DNA of 57,620 nt from Pseudomonadota bacterium. GTDB lineage: Bacteria > Pseudomonadota > Gammaproteobacteria > Acidiferrobacterales > UBA6901. A program made the position numbers and the translations under genes. Below the pieces are notes generated by a model. That model was not told the origin of the DNA and did not search any database. It worked only from the letters and a program-made list of their open reading frames with translations. Shown one piece after another: positions 34,761-46,355 of the stretch (positions within the stretch are counted from its first letter, which is position 1; each line of letters begins with the position of its first letter). Location of the stretch: contig JAJYEK010000010.1 in NCBI GenBank assembly GCA_021785795.1, positions 1 through 57,620 of the forward strand, written 5' to 3'.

Positions 34761-35557
34761 AGCTTCACCGCGGAGGCTCCCGGCAGCGATTGCGGCCCCG
34801 ATTCAGTCCCGCCGGATTCGCAGAACCCGGTCTGTGCATCCATGGGCACCGCAGCCTGCTCCCCGGACTCCTGAACCGCACCGACCCCGCCCGGCTCCTG
34901 CTCGGCATCCTCCTGCCGGGCTTCAGGATGCGTCGCAGCGTCCGGGCCCGACCCGACAGCCTGCGCCTCCTCTGGTGCCTGCGCCTCCTCGGGAACGGCG
35001 AGTCCCAGACCGGCGCTGAGTTGCTCTACGTCGCGCAGCTCGGCCAGAGGGGGAAGCGCATCGAGGCTCTTCAGACTGAAGTGCTCGAGGAATGCGCGGG
35101 TGGTTCCGTACAGGGACGGGCGTCCTGGAACCTCGCGTTGTCCGACCTGCCGTATCCACTCCCGACCCAGGAGGGTCTTGATGATCTCGCTGCTCACCGC
35201 AACGCCGCGTATTTCCTCGATTTCTCCGCGGGTAACTGGCTGACGGTAGGCGATGATGGCCAGGGTTTCGAGCAGCGCGCGCGAATAGCGCACCGGACGC
35301 TCTTCGGACAGGCGGCCGATCCATTCGGCATAGCGCTCCCGGGTCTGAAGCCGGTAGCCGTTGTCGATCTGGCGCAGCTCGATCGCGCGCCCAGCATAAT
35401 CCTGGTCGAGCTGCGCCAGGACGGCACGAATCTCCTCGCGCGGCGGCCGGGAATCCTCCGGAAACAGCGACAGCATGCGATCGATGGTAAGCGGCTGCCC
35501 GGCAACAAGCAGCGCCGCTTCGATTATGTTTTTCAGCTCTGTATTGGAATCGGTCAT
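34757..35557 (-). CDS. scpB: Segregation and condensation protein B
   Basis: 266 residues. Two winged-helix domains: LKNIIEAALLVAGQPLTIDRMLSLFP, then RYSRALLETLAIIAYRQPVTRGEIEEIRGVAVSSEIIKTLLGREWIRQVG and VPGRPSLYGTTRAFLEHFSLKSLDALPPL. It is the kleisin-associated subunit of the SMC-ScpAB condensin; smc lies at 46-50 kb in this window. The ~70 C-terminal residues are acidic, glutamine/alanine/glycine-rich low complexity. ATG overlaps the scpA stop (TGATG). Confidence 0.94.
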   Translation of the reverse strand: MTDSNTELKNIIEAALLVAGQPLTIDRMLSLFPEDSRPPREEIRAVLAQLDQDYAGRAIELRQIDNGYRLQTRERYAEWIGRLSEERPVRYSRALLETLAIIAYRQPVTRGEIEEIRGVAVSSEIIKTLLGREWIRQVGQREVPGRPSLYGTTRAFLEHFSLKSLDALPPLAELRDVEQLSAGLGLAVPEEAQAPEEAQAVGSGPDAATHPEARQEDAEQEPGGVGAVQESGEQAAVPMDAQTGFCESGGTESGPQSLPGASAVKL

Positions 35558-36366
35558 CAGGCAACCGCCTTCACATGTATCGGCGCATAGGGTTCGTTCT
35601 GCACCAGAACCAGCAGGTTTTCTTTGAGAAGCTCCAGCAGCGCCATGAACGTGACCACGACGCCCATTCTGCCCTCGGTCACGTCGAAAAGCACCACGAA
35701 ATCGACAAACGCCTCGGCCCCGACCGACTCCAGTATCCGGGTCATCCGCTCGCGTACCGACAGCGCCTCCAGCATAACACGGTGATGGCGGTACATCTCC
35801 GCCCGCTGCAGCACACCACGGAAGGCATCGAGCAGTTCGAACAGCGTGACATTTGGCTCCACGCGCCTGACCGGCAAGTTGGTGGAATCGACGACGGCAA
35901 GATAGATTTCGCGTCCGACGCGCGGCCGGTTGTCGATTTCCTCGGCAGCCTGGCGATAGCGTTCGTACTCCTGCAGGCGCCGCACGAGCTGCGCGCGCGG
36001 ATCGTCCTCTTCCTCTTCGCCCGCTTGCTGGGGCAACAGCATGCGCGACTTAATCTCCGCCAGAATTGCAGCCATCACGAGATACTCGCCTGCAAGTTCC
36101 AGGCGCACGCGCGTCATGAGTTCCACATACTCCACGTATTGCCGCGTGATTTCCGCAATCGGGATGTCCAGGATGTCCAGGTTCTGCTTGCGTATCAGAT
36201 AAAGCAGCAGGTCGAGCGGGCCCTCGAAAGTCTCGAGAATGACTTCCAGCGCATCCGGCGGGATGTAGAGGTCCTGGGGCAGTTCCGTCAGCGCCTGCCC
36301 CTGCACAATCGCGAGTGGCGGTTCGTCCTGTCCCGGCATCTGGCCCTCCTGTACCGGCCCGCCCAT
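35557..36366 (-). CDS. scpA: Segregation and condensation protein A (kleisin)
   Basis: 269 residues from ATG 36366, which shares its A with the trpS stop (TGATG). The N-terminal SMC-binding helix contains VILETFEGPLDLLLYLIRKQNLDILDIPIAEIT, followed by AGEYLVMAAILAEIKSRMLLP. A charged middle region (EEEEDDP) leads to the C-terminal winged helix (VVVTFMALLELLKENLLVLVQNEPYAPI). Bridges the heads of SMC. Confidence 0.95.
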   Translation of the reverse strand: MGGPVQEGQMPGQDEPPLAIVQGQALTELPQDLYIPPDALEVILETFEGPLDLLLYLIRKQNLDILDIPIAEITRQYVEYVELMTRVRLELAGEYLVMAAILAEIKSRMLLPQQAGEEEEDDPRAQLVRRLQEYERYRQAAEEIDNRPRVGREIYLAVVDSTNLPVRRVEPNVTLFELLDAFRGVLQRAEMYRHHRVMLEALSVRERMTRILESVGAEAFVDFVVLFDVTEGRMGVVVTFMALLELLKENLLVLVQNEPYAPIHVKAVA

Positions 36367-37586
36367 CAAATATACCCCAGCCCCATGCTGCGGCGCACGT
36401 CAGTCATGGTATCTTCCGCAATATCACGCGCCTTCCGACAGCCGTCGGAGATGAGGTTCTTCACCAGCGCAGGATCTTCCGCCAGGGCTTCGGCCCGCTC
36501 GCGAATCGGTTTGAGTTCGGCCAACACCGCGTCGATCACCGGCTGCTTGCACTCGAGACAGCCGATGGCGGCGCTGCGGCAGCCACGCTGGACCCATTGC
36601 CGCACCTCCTCTCCGGAGTAGATCTGATGAAACTGCCAGACCGGACATTTGTCGGGGTCGCCCGGATCGGACCGATGCACGCGCGCCGGGTCGGTCGGCA
36701 TGGTGCGTATCTTGCGGGTTACCTCGCCCGGCTCGTCCCGAAGGCTGATGACGTTGTTGTACGATTTCGACATCTTCTGGCCATCGAGGCCGGGCATCTT
36801 GGAGGCTTGCGTGAGCAACGCATCGGGTTCGGACAGGATCACTCGTCCACCGCCCTCGAGGTAGCCGAACAGGCGTTCGCGGTCACCAAGCGTGATGTTC
36901 TTCTGCTTGTCGAGCAGCGCCCGCGCGGTCTCCAAGGCCCCGCCGTCCCCGCGCTCGAGATAGGCCGTGCGCAGCTCCCGGTACAGCTTGCCAGCCTTCT
37001 TGCCCATATTGCCGATGGCCGCTTCGGCCAGCTTCTCGTAGTCAGGCTCCCGCCCATAGAGATAGTTAAACCGCCGGGCGACCTCACGCGTCACTTCCAC
37101 GTGCGCTACCTGGTCCTCGCCCACCGGCACCAGGCCGGCACGGTACATCAGGATATCCGCGCTCTGCAGCAGCGGATAGCCGAGAAACCCGTAGGTGGAC
37201 AGATCCTTGTCCTTGAGCCGCTGCTGCTGGTCTTTGTAAGTGGGCACACGCTCGAGCCAGGACAGCGGCGTGATCATCGACAGCAGCACATGTAGCTCCG
37301 CGTGCTGCGGCACGCGCGACTGGATGAACAGGATGGTATTCGCGGGATCGACACCGACGGCCAGCCAGTCCGTGACCATGTCCCACACGTTCTCCTCGAT
37401 GACCTGCGGCTCGTCGTAGTGGGTCGTCAGCGCGTGCCAGTCAGCAACGAAAAACAGGCATTCGTACTCGGTCTGCAGGCGCAACCAGTTCTTGAGTACT
37501 CCGTGGTAATGGCCCAGATGCAGACGCCCGGTCGGACGCATGCCCGAGAGCACGCGCTGCGGCTGGCCCGGAAGGACACTGCTCAT
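36366..37586 (-). CDS. trpS: Tryptophanyl-tRNA synthetase, long form
   Basis: 406 residues from ATG 37586, about 70 longer than the E. coli enzyme, as in several other proteobacteria. Class I signatures: RVLSGMRPTGRLHLGHYHGVL (HIGH equivalent) and DGQKMSKSYNNVISL. The extra sequence lies in the C-terminal half, including a Cys-containing SAAIGCLECKQPVIDAVLAEL segment. The M50 protease gene ends 2 bases upstream and scpA overlaps downstream, so the chain is likely one transcript. Confidence 0.95.
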   Translation of the reverse strand: MSSVLPGQPQRVLSGMRPTGRLHLGHYHGVLKNWLRLQTEYECLFFVADWHALTTHYDEPQVIEENVWDMVTDWLAVGVDPANTILFIQSRVPQHAELHVLLSMITPLSWLERVPTYKDQQQRLKDKDLSTYGFLGYPLLQSADILMYRAGLVPVGEDQVAHVEVTREVARRFNYLYGREPDYEKLAEAAIGNMGKKAGKLYRELRTAYLERGDGGALETARALLDKQKNITLGDRERLFGYLEGGGRVILSEPDALLTQASKMPGLDGQKMSKSYNNVISLRDEPGEVTRKIRTMPTDPARVHRSDPGDPDKCPVWQFHQIYSGEEVRQWVQRGCRSAAIGCLECKQPVIDAVLAELKPIRERAEALAEDPALVKNLISDGCRKARDIAEDTMTDVRRSMGLGYI

Positions 37587-37588
37587 CC

Positions 37589-38272
37589 CTACACGATCCC
37601 CGTCATCATGACCACCACCCGGGCGAAGAAATCGCCCACCGGACCGATGACGATCCACAGCACCCCCGTGAACATCAGGGCAATCAGAATCAGGAACCCA
37701 TAGGGCTCGAGCCGGCTGAGGCGCCAGGCCCAGGGGCCGGGCAGCAGGCCTACCGCCACCCGTCCGCCATCGAGCGGCGGCAGTGGCAGCAGGTTGAACA
37801 CCATGAGCAGTACGTTCACCGCGATGCCGCCGAGACCCATGTACTGCAGCGGCTTGCTGACCCACAGCGCCGAAGGCGGCAGCAGCATGCCGATCTTCAC
37901 GACCACCCCCCAGAACAGCGCCATCAACAGGTTGGCCGCCGGTCCCGCGGCTGCCACGATGGCCATGTCGCGCTTGGGGTGACGCAGATTCTCCCAGGTG
38001 ATCGGCACCGGCTTGGCCCAGCCGAAGATGAACCCGCTATGAAGCAGCAGCAGTACTGCCGGCACCAGAATGGTTCCGACCGGATCGATGTGCCGGATCG
38101 GATTCAGAGTGAGGCGACCCAGACGCTCGGCGGTCGGGTCGCCCAGGCGTTTGGCCACCCAGCCATGGGCGACCTCGTGGACGATGATCGCAAACAGCAC
38201 CGGCAGGAGAAGGATGGAAATGAGCTGGGGCGATGTCAGCGCCTGCAGTATCCCGAAAATTTTAGCCAGCAT
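37589..38272 (-). CDS. Site-2-type M50 membrane metalloprotease
   Basis: 227 residues, about six hydrophobic segments. Zinc site VHEVAHGWVAKRLGDPTAERLGRLTLNPIRHIDP (HExxH near residue 35) and the second metal motif NLLPLPPLDGGRVAVGLLP. Compact S2P without PDZ, the type conserved next to trpS-scpA in many proteobacteria. Natural substrates are not established. Confidence 0.92.
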   Translation of the reverse strand: MLAKIFGILQALTSPQLISILLLPVLFAIIVHEVAHGWVAKRLGDPTAERLGRLTLNPIRHIDPVGTILVPAVLLLLHSGFIFGWAKPVPITWENLRHPKRDMAIVAAAGPAANLLMALFWGVVVKIGMLLPPSALWVSKPLQYMGLGGIAVNVLLMVFNLLPLPPLDGGRVAVGLLPGPWAWRLSRLEPYGFLILIALMFTGVLWIVIGPVGDFFARVVVMMTGIV

Positions 38273-38314
38273 CCGCGCAGTATATCAGGCCGCCCCGGCC
38301 CCGACCACGCGCGT

Positions 38315-38950
38315 TCACTGCAGCGGACCCGACAGGAACGGCCCGACATCCCCCTTGCCGCTGCGCAGCACCCGGGCCACGCCGTCAGTAAGCTCGACAA
38401 TCGTGGTTGGTTCCCAGCCACAATTGCCGCCGTCAATCACCAGATCAAGCTGGTGCTCGAGACGTTCGCGGATCTGCTGCGGATCGGCCAGCGACAGCTC
38501 CTCGCCCGGCAATATCAGGGTTACGCTCATGAGCGGTTCGGACAGTTCTGCCAGCAGCGCCTGGGCGATGTCGTGCGCCGGCACACGCAGGCCGATCGTC
38601 TTTCGTCGCGGATTCTGCAGGCGCCGTGGCACCTCACGGGTCGCCGGCAGAATGAACGTATAAGGGCCGGGGGTGCAGGCCTTGAGAATGCGGTAGTCGG
38701 CGTTGCCGACGCGCGCATAGACGGCAACCTCCGACAAATCCCGGCACACCAGCGTGAAATCATGATGGTTGTCGAGCGCACGAATGCGCCGTATGCGCTC
38801 CATGGCTGCCTTATCGCCAATATGGCAGCCGAGCGCATAGCTCGAGTCGGTCGGATAGGCGATGACGCCCCCGCCGCGCACGATTCCAACCGCCTGCCGG
38901 ATAAGACGGGCCTGCGGATTCTGCGGATGGATCTGAAAGTACTGGGTCAT
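38315..38950 (-). CDS. yciO: YciO/Sua5/YrdC-family protein
   Basis: 211 residues from ATG 38950. The YrdC-like dsRNA/ATP-binding fold is indicated by GIVRGGGVIAYPTDSSYALGC, KACTPGPYTFILPATREVPRRL and TIGLRVPAHDI. It corresponds to the YciO branch, related to threonylcarbamoyl-AMP synthase (t6A tRNA modification), for which weaker activity has been reported. Neighbours rnam and the M50 protease match the conserved gammaproteobacterial cluster. Confidence 0.9.
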   Translation of the reverse strand: MTQYFQIHPQNPQARLIRQAVGIVRGGGVIAYPTDSSYALGCHIGDKAAMERIRRIRALDNHHDFTLVCRDLSEVAVYARVGNADYRILKACTPGPYTFILPATREVPRRLQNPRRKTIGLRVPAHDIAQALLAELSEPLMSVTLILPGEELSLADPQQIRERLEHQLDLVIDGGNCGWEPTTIVELTDGVARVLRSGKGDVGPFLSGPLQ

Positions 38951-39133
38951 ACCGACGCTCCCGCCTCCCCTGGCAGCTCTGTCTGCCGCCCGCTGCGGTC
39001 TGCCCGGGCCGCCGCGCCCCGACCGGAGTGCGGCGGCCGGGACCAACCAGCATCACGGACTCCGGTCGGCAAGGCAGGCCGGCTGCACGCCGGGATGGGA
39101 ACCGTGTCAGTCCGCCTCCGGGTACCGATTGCC

Positions 39134-39994
39134 CTACGATACCACACCACTCGGAATATCTGCTGTTCGCCACTTCACCCACAGTGGCCGGCAGGATTCG
39201 GGCAGTGGCGGGAGCCTGCCCAGGTCAATCCAGGCCGCTTCCGGCCCGTGGTAGTCGGACCCACAGGAAGCCAGAAGATCATAGCGTGCGGCCAGCGCGG
39301 CGAAACGCAGGCAATCGTCGCGGCTGTGGCTGCCCGAGACAACCTCGATGGCCTCCCCGCCAGAATCCTTGAACTCTTTCAACAGCCGCTGCAGCCGCGT
39401 GGCACTGAGCTTGTAACGCGCGGGATGCGCGATCACGGCCTGCCCCCCAGAGACGCGGATCCAGTCCAGCACCTGGGGCAGACTGGCCCACTGCCCGGGC
39501 ACATAGCCGGGTTTGCCGCGCGAGAGGTATTTCGAGAACGCATCGCGCACGCTCCGGACGTGGCCCTCGGCCACCAGGTGCCGGGCAAAGTGGGTGCGGC
39601 TGACCAGCACACCCTGCGCCCTGGCACGGGCGCCGGCACTGGCACCGGATATACCCTTGCGCGCCAGGCGCCGGCCAATTTCCTCTGCACGCCAGTCACG
39701 GAATCGGAGTTGATCCGCGAGACCGGCCTGCAGACGGCCCTCATCGGGATCGATGCCCAATCCCACGATGTGGAGCGTCAGCCCGTTCCACGTCACGGAA
39801 ATCTCGACACCCGGCACGAGCACGATGCCGGCGGCGCGCGCCGCCTCCTGGGCCTCATGGATGCCGCTCGTGATGTCATGATCGGTCAGGGCCAGCACCC
39901 CGACCCCACTGGAATGCGCACGCATCACCAGTTCCGACGGCGACAGCGTGCCGTCCGAATGAAATGTGTGGGTATGCAGGTCGTATTGCGGCAT
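39134..39994 (-). CDS. rnm: PHP-domain 5'-3' exoribonuclease / nucleotide phosphatase (RNase AM)
   Basis: 286 residues. PHP metal motifs are YDLHTHTFHSDGTLSPSELV, ALTDHDITSG, VPGVEISVTW, GGQAVIAHPARY and CGSDYHGPEAAW. This matches YciV/RNase AM, which in E. coli trims 5' ends of rRNAs and also hydrolyses nucleoside 3',5'-bisphosphates. It heads the minus-strand cluster and is divergent from the gene at 40106, with about 110 bases between. Confidence 0.92.
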   Translation of the reverse strand: MPQYDLHTHTFHSDGTLSPSELVMRAHSSGVGVLALTDHDITSGIHEAQEAARAAGIVLVPGVEISVTWNGLTLHIVGLGIDPDEGRLQAGLADQLRFRDWRAEEIGRRLARKGISGASAGARARAQGVLVSRTHFARHLVAEGHVRSVRDAFSKYLSRGKPGYVPGQWASLPQVLDWIRVSGGQAVIAHPARYKLSATRLQRLLKEFKDSGGEAIEVVSGSHSRDDCLRFAALAARYDLLASCGSDYHGPEAAWIDLGRLPPLPESCRPLWVKWRTADIPSGVVS

Positions 39995-40105
39995 AAACTC
40001 AGAACAGGCGTACCCTCCGGCGCTCCGGCGGGCCGCATCTCTCCTCCAATCCAGGAATCAGGGTATCATGCCTGCTCGGCATAATTAACCTGGCCGGGGT
40101 GTTCC

Positions 40106-40840
40106 ATGGAATCCATCATCGCGCTGCCGGTGGCAATCGAGCGGTTCAAGTCGGCCGCGACCCAGGTCCGGACTGCCTATGCGCGCCGCAAACCGGTCGT
40201 GAGCAATCAGGTCACGCCCCCACAAATTATTGAACAGATTGATAGATTCCTGACCATCGCCAGCAATGTGGATCGCGATCAAGGCGAAACCGGGGCGATC
40301 GCCAAAGACGACGTGAACCAGCTCGGCGACTATGGCCTCAATCTGCTCGCCGACCTTGCAGCCTGGGGTCAGCAGCTTGGCCTGGCCGACGCCTGCCTTG
40401 CGATCGGAAAAATGAGTCTCGCAACGGCAGACTGGATAATCCGCCACCACGGCCGCATCCGCTCGCCGGAACCTGTGGTGAATGCGCTCGCGGATCTTGC
40501 CAACCGCACCACAGATACCGGCGAACTCGAGCGGATGGCGCGGTTCATGGGCAACGTGATCCACGCCTGCGACGACTTCATCCGGCAGGACCTTGAAAAG
40601 AACAATCCAGGCCGGCCTTGGCGTCTCCTGCAGCTCAACCGGGGGATTGTGGCAACCCGCTCGCATAACCTGGCGCTGATGGCGCAGGTTTTTGACGAGC
40701 TGGTCCACGACCTGCCCGAGGAAGCGCCAAAGTTTTTTGAACAGGGCATGCAGCAGATGGCGGCCCTCGATTACCCGTCATCCGTGCGCGAGGTCATGGC
40801 GCGCTATCATGCAGCGTGGAGCCATCCGACGCTCCACTGA
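40106..40840 (+). CDS. Conserved-looking cytoplasmic helical protein, function unknown
   Basis: 244 residues, no signal peptide or membrane segment. Mostly helical with few low-complexity parts: ALPVAIERFKSAATQVRTAYARRKP, TPPQIIEQIDRFLTIASNVDRDQGE, GDYGLNLLADLAAWGQQLG, VNALADLANRTTDTGELERMARFMGNVIHACDDFIRQD, and QVFDELVHDLPEEAPKFFEQGMQQM. Good ribosome-binding context (GGCCGGGG) and gene-like codon use. I do not recognise a family. It lies next to the yciB-yciI-bolA cluster. Confidence 0.75.
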   Translation: MESIIALPVAIERFKSAATQVRTAYARRKPVVSNQVTPPQIIEQIDRFLTIASNVDRDQGETGAIAKDDVNQLGDYGLNLLADLAAWGQQLGLADACLAIGKMSLATADWIIRHHGRIRSPEPVVNALADLANRTTDTGELERMARFMGNVIHACDDFIRQDLEKNNPGRPWRLLQLNRGIVATRSHNLALMAQVFDELVHDLPEEAPKFFEQGMQQMAALDYPSSVREVMARYHAAWSHPTLH

Positions 40841-40908
40841 GGGGCCTCGTTGCCCCTGCCGCGGCGACATGCGAGAATAGTTCTTTAAATCCGGCATAAC
40901 CGGGCACA

Positions 40909-41496
40909 ATGAAGATATTCATCGATTTCTTTCCGCTTTTCCTCTTTTTCGTGGCTTTCAAGCTGGCCGGGATCTACACCGCCACTGCGGTGGCGATCGC
41001 GGCCTCCGTGGCGCAGGTCGCCTGGTCCCGGTTCCGGCAGGGCCGATTCGAGGGCATGCACCTGATGCAGCTGGCCATCATCGGCGTGTTCGGCGGCCTT
41101 ACCTTGGCTCTGCACAATGACACGTTCATCCGCTGGAAACCGACCATCTTGTACTGGGCCTTTGCTGCCGTGTTCCTGGGAAGCCAGATCATCGGCCGGC
41201 GGACCGCCGCGGAACACCTGCTCGACCGGCAGGTCTCCATGCCCGCGCGCATTTGGAAGATCTACAACCTGAGCTGGGGGGTCTTTTTCCTGTTGATGGG
41301 CGCCCTAAACCTGTATTTCGCATTTTTCTACGGCTTGCAGGAAAGCAAGGCGGCACGCCTTGATACGTGGGTCACCATGAAGGTTTGGGGTTCACTCGCC
41401 CTGACAGTCGTATTTGCGGTGGCACAGGCGCTGTTCCTATCGAAGCATCTGGAGCAGCCGCAGGCGGAGATCGCGACACAGAAGGAAGAACAGTGA
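40909..41496 (+). CDS. yciB: Inner-membrane septation protein A
   Basis: 195 residues with five hydrophobic segments. [51 protein letters not shown] and [25 protein letters not shown] are characteristic of YciB/IspZ, which affects cell-envelope synthesis and septation. The stop overlaps the yciI start (TGATG). Confidence 0.95.
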   Translation: MKIFIDFFPLFLFFVAFKLAGIYTATAVAIAASVAQVAWSRFRQGRFEGMHLMQLAIIGVFGGLTLALHNDTFIRWKPTILYWAFAAVFLGSQIIGRRTAAEHLLDRQVSMPARIWKIYNLSWGVFFLLMGALNLYFAFFYGLQESKAARLDTWVTMKVWGSLALTVVFAVAQALFLSKHLEQPQAEIATQKEEQ

Positions 41497-41795
41497 TGTT
41501 CTACGCGATCAGCGGGCAGGACGTGCCCGACAGCCTGAACCGGCGCAAGACCGCCCGGCCAGCTCACCTGCAGCGGCTGGAAAAACTGCGCGACGAAGGA
41601 CGCCTGCTCTTGGCAGGACCCTACCCCGCCCTGGATGCGGAGGATCCCGGTGCTGCCGGCTTCAGCGGCAGCCTGGTTGTGGCCGAGTTCACCTCGCTTG
41701 CGGAAGCCCAGGCCTGGGCCGACGCTGATCCGTACGTGCAGGCCGGCATCTATTCGGAAGTAACAGTGCGGCCGTTCCGCAAGGTACTGCCGTGA
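41496..41795 (+). CDS. yciI: YciI-like protein
   Basis: 99 residues from ATG 41496. The dimeric alpha/beta-barrel fold is shown by [42 protein letters not shown], the active-site-like His (AHLQRL), [39 protein letters not shown]. Function of the family is unclear. Translationally coupled with yciB before and bolA after. Confidence 0.93.
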   Translation: MFYAISGQDVPDSLNRRKTARPAHLQRLEKLRDEGRLLLAGPYPALDAEDPGAAGFSGSLVVAEFTSLAEAQAWADADPYVQAGIYSEVTVRPFRKVLP

Positions 41796-42058
41796 ACGAG
41801 AGCGCAACAGCCATCGAGCAGCAGCTGCGCGCCGTTCTGGCGGCAGATGCCGTGGAGGTCATCGACGAGAGCGCGCAACATGCAGGCCATGCCGGCGCCC
41901 GCGGAGGCGGCCATTATGCCGTGACCGTGGTTTCGGAGCAGTTTGCCGGGAAAGGTCCGGTCGAACGTCACCGCATGGTCTATGCGGCGCTGGACGATGC
42001 CATGCGCTTGCGGATACACGCACTCAGCATACGCGCGTTTTCCCCGGAAGAGCTGTAA
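41792..42058 (+). CDS. bolA: BolA-family protein
   Basis: 88 residues from GTG 41792, overlapping the yciI stop (GTGA). The class II KH-like fold shows the glycine/histidine loop [32 protein letters not shown] and the closing [14 protein letters not shown]. BolA/IbaG proteins bind monothiol glutaredoxins and iron-sulfur clusters. Fits the yciB-yciI-bolA-ppiase order found in other gammaproteobacteria. Confidence 0.92.
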   Translation: MNESATAIEQQLRAVLAADAVEVIDESAQHAGHAGARGGGHYAVTVVSEQFAGKGPVERHRMVYAALDDAMRLRIHALSIRAFSPEEL

Positions 42059-42092
42059 ACACTAGAGCCATATCCAAACAAGAGGCCAATTC

Positions 42093-42902
42093 ATGAAATA
42101 TCCACGCCCATTGATCCTGCTCGCGGTCGTGAGCTTCGCCCTGTTCGCCGCCGCGTGCCATAAGAAGACCGCGGAGTCGAGTCCGGCGATCGCCACCGTC
42201 AACGGTCAGCCGATCACCCAATCGGATTTCGACAATTTCCTGCAGCTGAACCGGATCCAGCAGCCGGTTTCGGAGAAGACCCGCAAGCTGGTCCTAGACC
42301 AGCTGGTCAATCTCTCGCTGCTGTCTCAGGATGCGATCAAGCACCGGCTCGACCAGCAACCGGACGTGCGCTTCCTCATCAAACAGCAGCGCGAGAACAT
42401 CCTGGCGAACGCCGTGGTGCGCCAGTATCTGTCGGAGAACCCGGTCTCGGACGCCGACGTCAAGGCACGTTATGACCAGGAACTCACCAAGACCAACAAG
42501 TACGAATACCGGGCGCGTCATATTCTGGTCAAATCCAAGGCTGAGGCGGAGAGGATCATTTCCGAGCTGAAGCACGGCGCCAACTTCGCAGCGCTCGCCA
42601 AGAAGGATTCAATCGACGTTCAGTCTGCGCGGGTAGGCGGCGAGCTGGGATGGTTCAACCAGACCACGATGGTCCCGGCCTTCTTCGACGCCGTGACCAA
42701 GATGAAAAAAGGCGAGATCAGCCCGGAGCCGGTGAAGACCCAGTTCGGCTACCACGTCATTCAGCTCGAAGACGTGCGTCCCTTCAAGTTTCCGCCATAC
42801 GATGAAATGAAGGACCGGATCCGCGCGGTGATGCAACAGGAGCGACTCAAGCAGCTGCTGAGCCAGCTCAAGTCCAAGGCCAAGATCAGCCTCACAAACT
42901 AG
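42093..42902 (+). CDS. Parvulin-type peptidyl-prolyl isomerase lipoprotein
   Basis: 269 residues. A lipoprotein signal with FAAAC lipobox (Cys at about 22), then a SurA-N/PrsA-like chaperone domain (ATVNGQPITQSDFDNFLQ) and a parvulin domain: RARHILVKSKAEAERIISELKHGANFAALAKKDSID, GGELGWF, MVPAFFDAV, and QFGYHVIQLEDVR. Assists folding of exported proteins in the periplasm. Converges on ligA across a strong hairpin. Confidence 0.92.
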   Translation: MKYPRPLILLAVVSFALFAAACHKKTAESSPAIATVNGQPITQSDFDNFLQLNRIQQPVSEKTRKLVLDQLVNLSLLSQDAIKHRLDQQPDVRFLIKQQRENILANAVVRQYLSENPVSDADVKARYDQELTKTNKYEYRARHILVKSKAEAERIISELKHGANFAALAKKDSIDVQSARVGGELGWFNQTTMVPAFFDAVTKMKKGEISPEPVKTQFGYHVIQLEDVRPFKFPPYDEMKDRIRAVMQQERLKQLLSQLKSKAKISLTN

Positions 42903-42913
42903 GCCGCCAGCCA

Positions 42914-42943
42914 CCCCACCCTCTGCGTGCGCAGAGGGTGGGG
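42914..42943. terminator. Strong hairpin between convergent ppiase and ligA
   Basis: A near-continuous 14-bp inverted repeat (CCCCACCCTCTGCG at 42914-42927 with CGCAGAGGGTGGGG at 42930-42943) would form a tall hairpin, the loop being GTGC. No T-run on either side. It can act in both directions as a transcription barrier. Confidence 0.6.
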
Positions 42944-42973
42944 ACGGACGCCGGCCCGGCCACGGGCGCAGCC

Positions 42974-45079
<2,106 letters not shown>

Positions 45080-46336
45080 CTAGAAAAGCCGCATTGCCGC
45101 TTCGCTGCCGGGCACGATACCCCGGCCCTGCATGTCCGTTGCTATGCGGTCGATCTGGGTGCGAATAACCTTTAGCCCGGCCTCGGAGAGCGGCTTCGAA
45201 TCCTGGTCGACGAGCCGGCCGTCGAGCAGATCGCACAGGCCGCGGGCTGTCTCGATCATCCTCTCGAACACCGCAGCCGGCTGGAAGGCGCACGGGACAT
45301 TCATGAACAGGGTCAGCCCCGCCGTCTTCAGGGCATTGATGGTGTTCAGATCGAATGAGCCTGGATCGTACAGATTGGCGAGACTGAACAGATGGCGACA
45401 CCCGAGCGGGTTGTCGTTCTTCAGGTGGAAAATATCCATGGCGCCGAACTGCATGCCGAGCTGCGTCGCGGCCTGGCTGATGGCCCGGCCGCTGAAACCG
45501 CCCGGATTGTTGGACAGCACGTTGACGCTAGCCAGCACGTCGTTGGCTTCGCAGAAGCGGTCGAGATCGAGCGCCACCTCCACCGCCTGCTCCGGCGTGA
45601 GCGACAGTTTCGTGGGACGCTGCAGCGTGTCGGCGAGCTTGAGCGACATCTGCACGAACTGGTTGACCTCCGACTCGTTCGCCGGACCGCGGCTGTCGGC
45701 GAGCTGGAGGGCCACGGCGATGTCGCTGTACTGGGCGTATTCGCGGTCGGATTCAAGGTTTGACCACTGCCGGGTCCGATACCCGAGTCCGAAGATCTGG
45801 TGCGGCTTCTCGAGCAGGTATTCGTTCTGCTTGTAGACCCCGAGCGCCCGGTTCCGGTTCACCGGACCCGCTCCGGGAAGATGTATCACGAAATCGACCT
45901 TGTCATCCGGTACCTGCTGGCGGGCCGATCCACTGGCGGCGGCCGTCTCGGGGTGCCCAAGATCGAGGCTCAGATTGAGCGGCATCAGAGCGGTGCTCTC
46001 GATGCCTTCCAGTTCCTCGTAGTGCTCGATGTCTGCAACCGGCCCGCTGCCGCCGGCCAGCGGCACGTCCGGTTTGAGGAACTTCGCATCAGACGCCGCG
46101 GGCGGCCCGGGATTGATGTCGAGGCCGCTCGCCGCAGGCGCTTCGCGCCGCGCGGTCAGCACGGCGGCCTCGGCGTGCGAATCCGAGCCCCCCCTGGGCG
46201 CCTCACCCTGCGACTCATCCTGCCAGTCCTGGGTCCGGTGCCGCCGCAGCGGGAACCTCAGCCTGCCGTAGGTTCCAATTACCACGCCCCCGATGATCAC
46301 CAATCCGATCAGAAGCAGGGCGTATTGCAGATTCAT
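45080..46336 (-). CDS. zipA: Cell-division protein ZipA
   Basis: 418 residues from ATG 46336. N-terminal membrane anchor LQYALLLIGLVIIGGVVIGTYG, a basic then proline/alanine-rich linker (~200 residues), and a C-terminal ZipA FtsZ-binding domain with FSGRAISQAATQLGMQFGAMDIFH, CRHLFSLANLYDPGSFD, and AGLTLFMNVPCAFQPAAVFERM. Anchors FtsZ to the membrane. Linker and domain lengths are somewhat larger than in E. coli ZipA. Confidence 0.9.
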   Translation of the reverse strand: MNLQYALLLIGLVIIGGVVIGTYGRLRFPLRRHRTQDWQDESQGEAPRGGSDSHAEAAVLTARREAPAASGLDINPGPPAASDAKFLKPDVPLAGGSGPVADIEHYEELEGIESTALMPLNLSLDLGHPETAAASGSARQQVPDDKVDFVIHLPGAGPVNRNRALGVYKQNEYLLEKPHQIFGLGYRTRQWSNLESDREYAQYSDIAVALQLADSRGPANESEVNQFVQMSLKLADTLQRPTKLSLTPEQAVEVALDLDRFCEANDVLASVNVLSNNPGGFSGRAISQAATQLGMQFGAMDIFHLKNDNPLGCRHLFSLANLYDPGSFDLNTINALKTAGLTLFMNVPCAFQPAAVFERMIETARGLCDLLDGRLVDQDSKPLSEAGLKVIRTQIDRIATDMQGRGIVPGSEAAMRLF

Positions 46337-46355
46337 TGGTCTCAGTCCGAAAAAA

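Noticed and set aside
37979..40084. 701-codon plus-strand open frame opposite yciO and the PHP protein
   Set aside because: Overlaps several clearly real minus-strand genes and shows no family features; GC bias creates long open antisense frames here.
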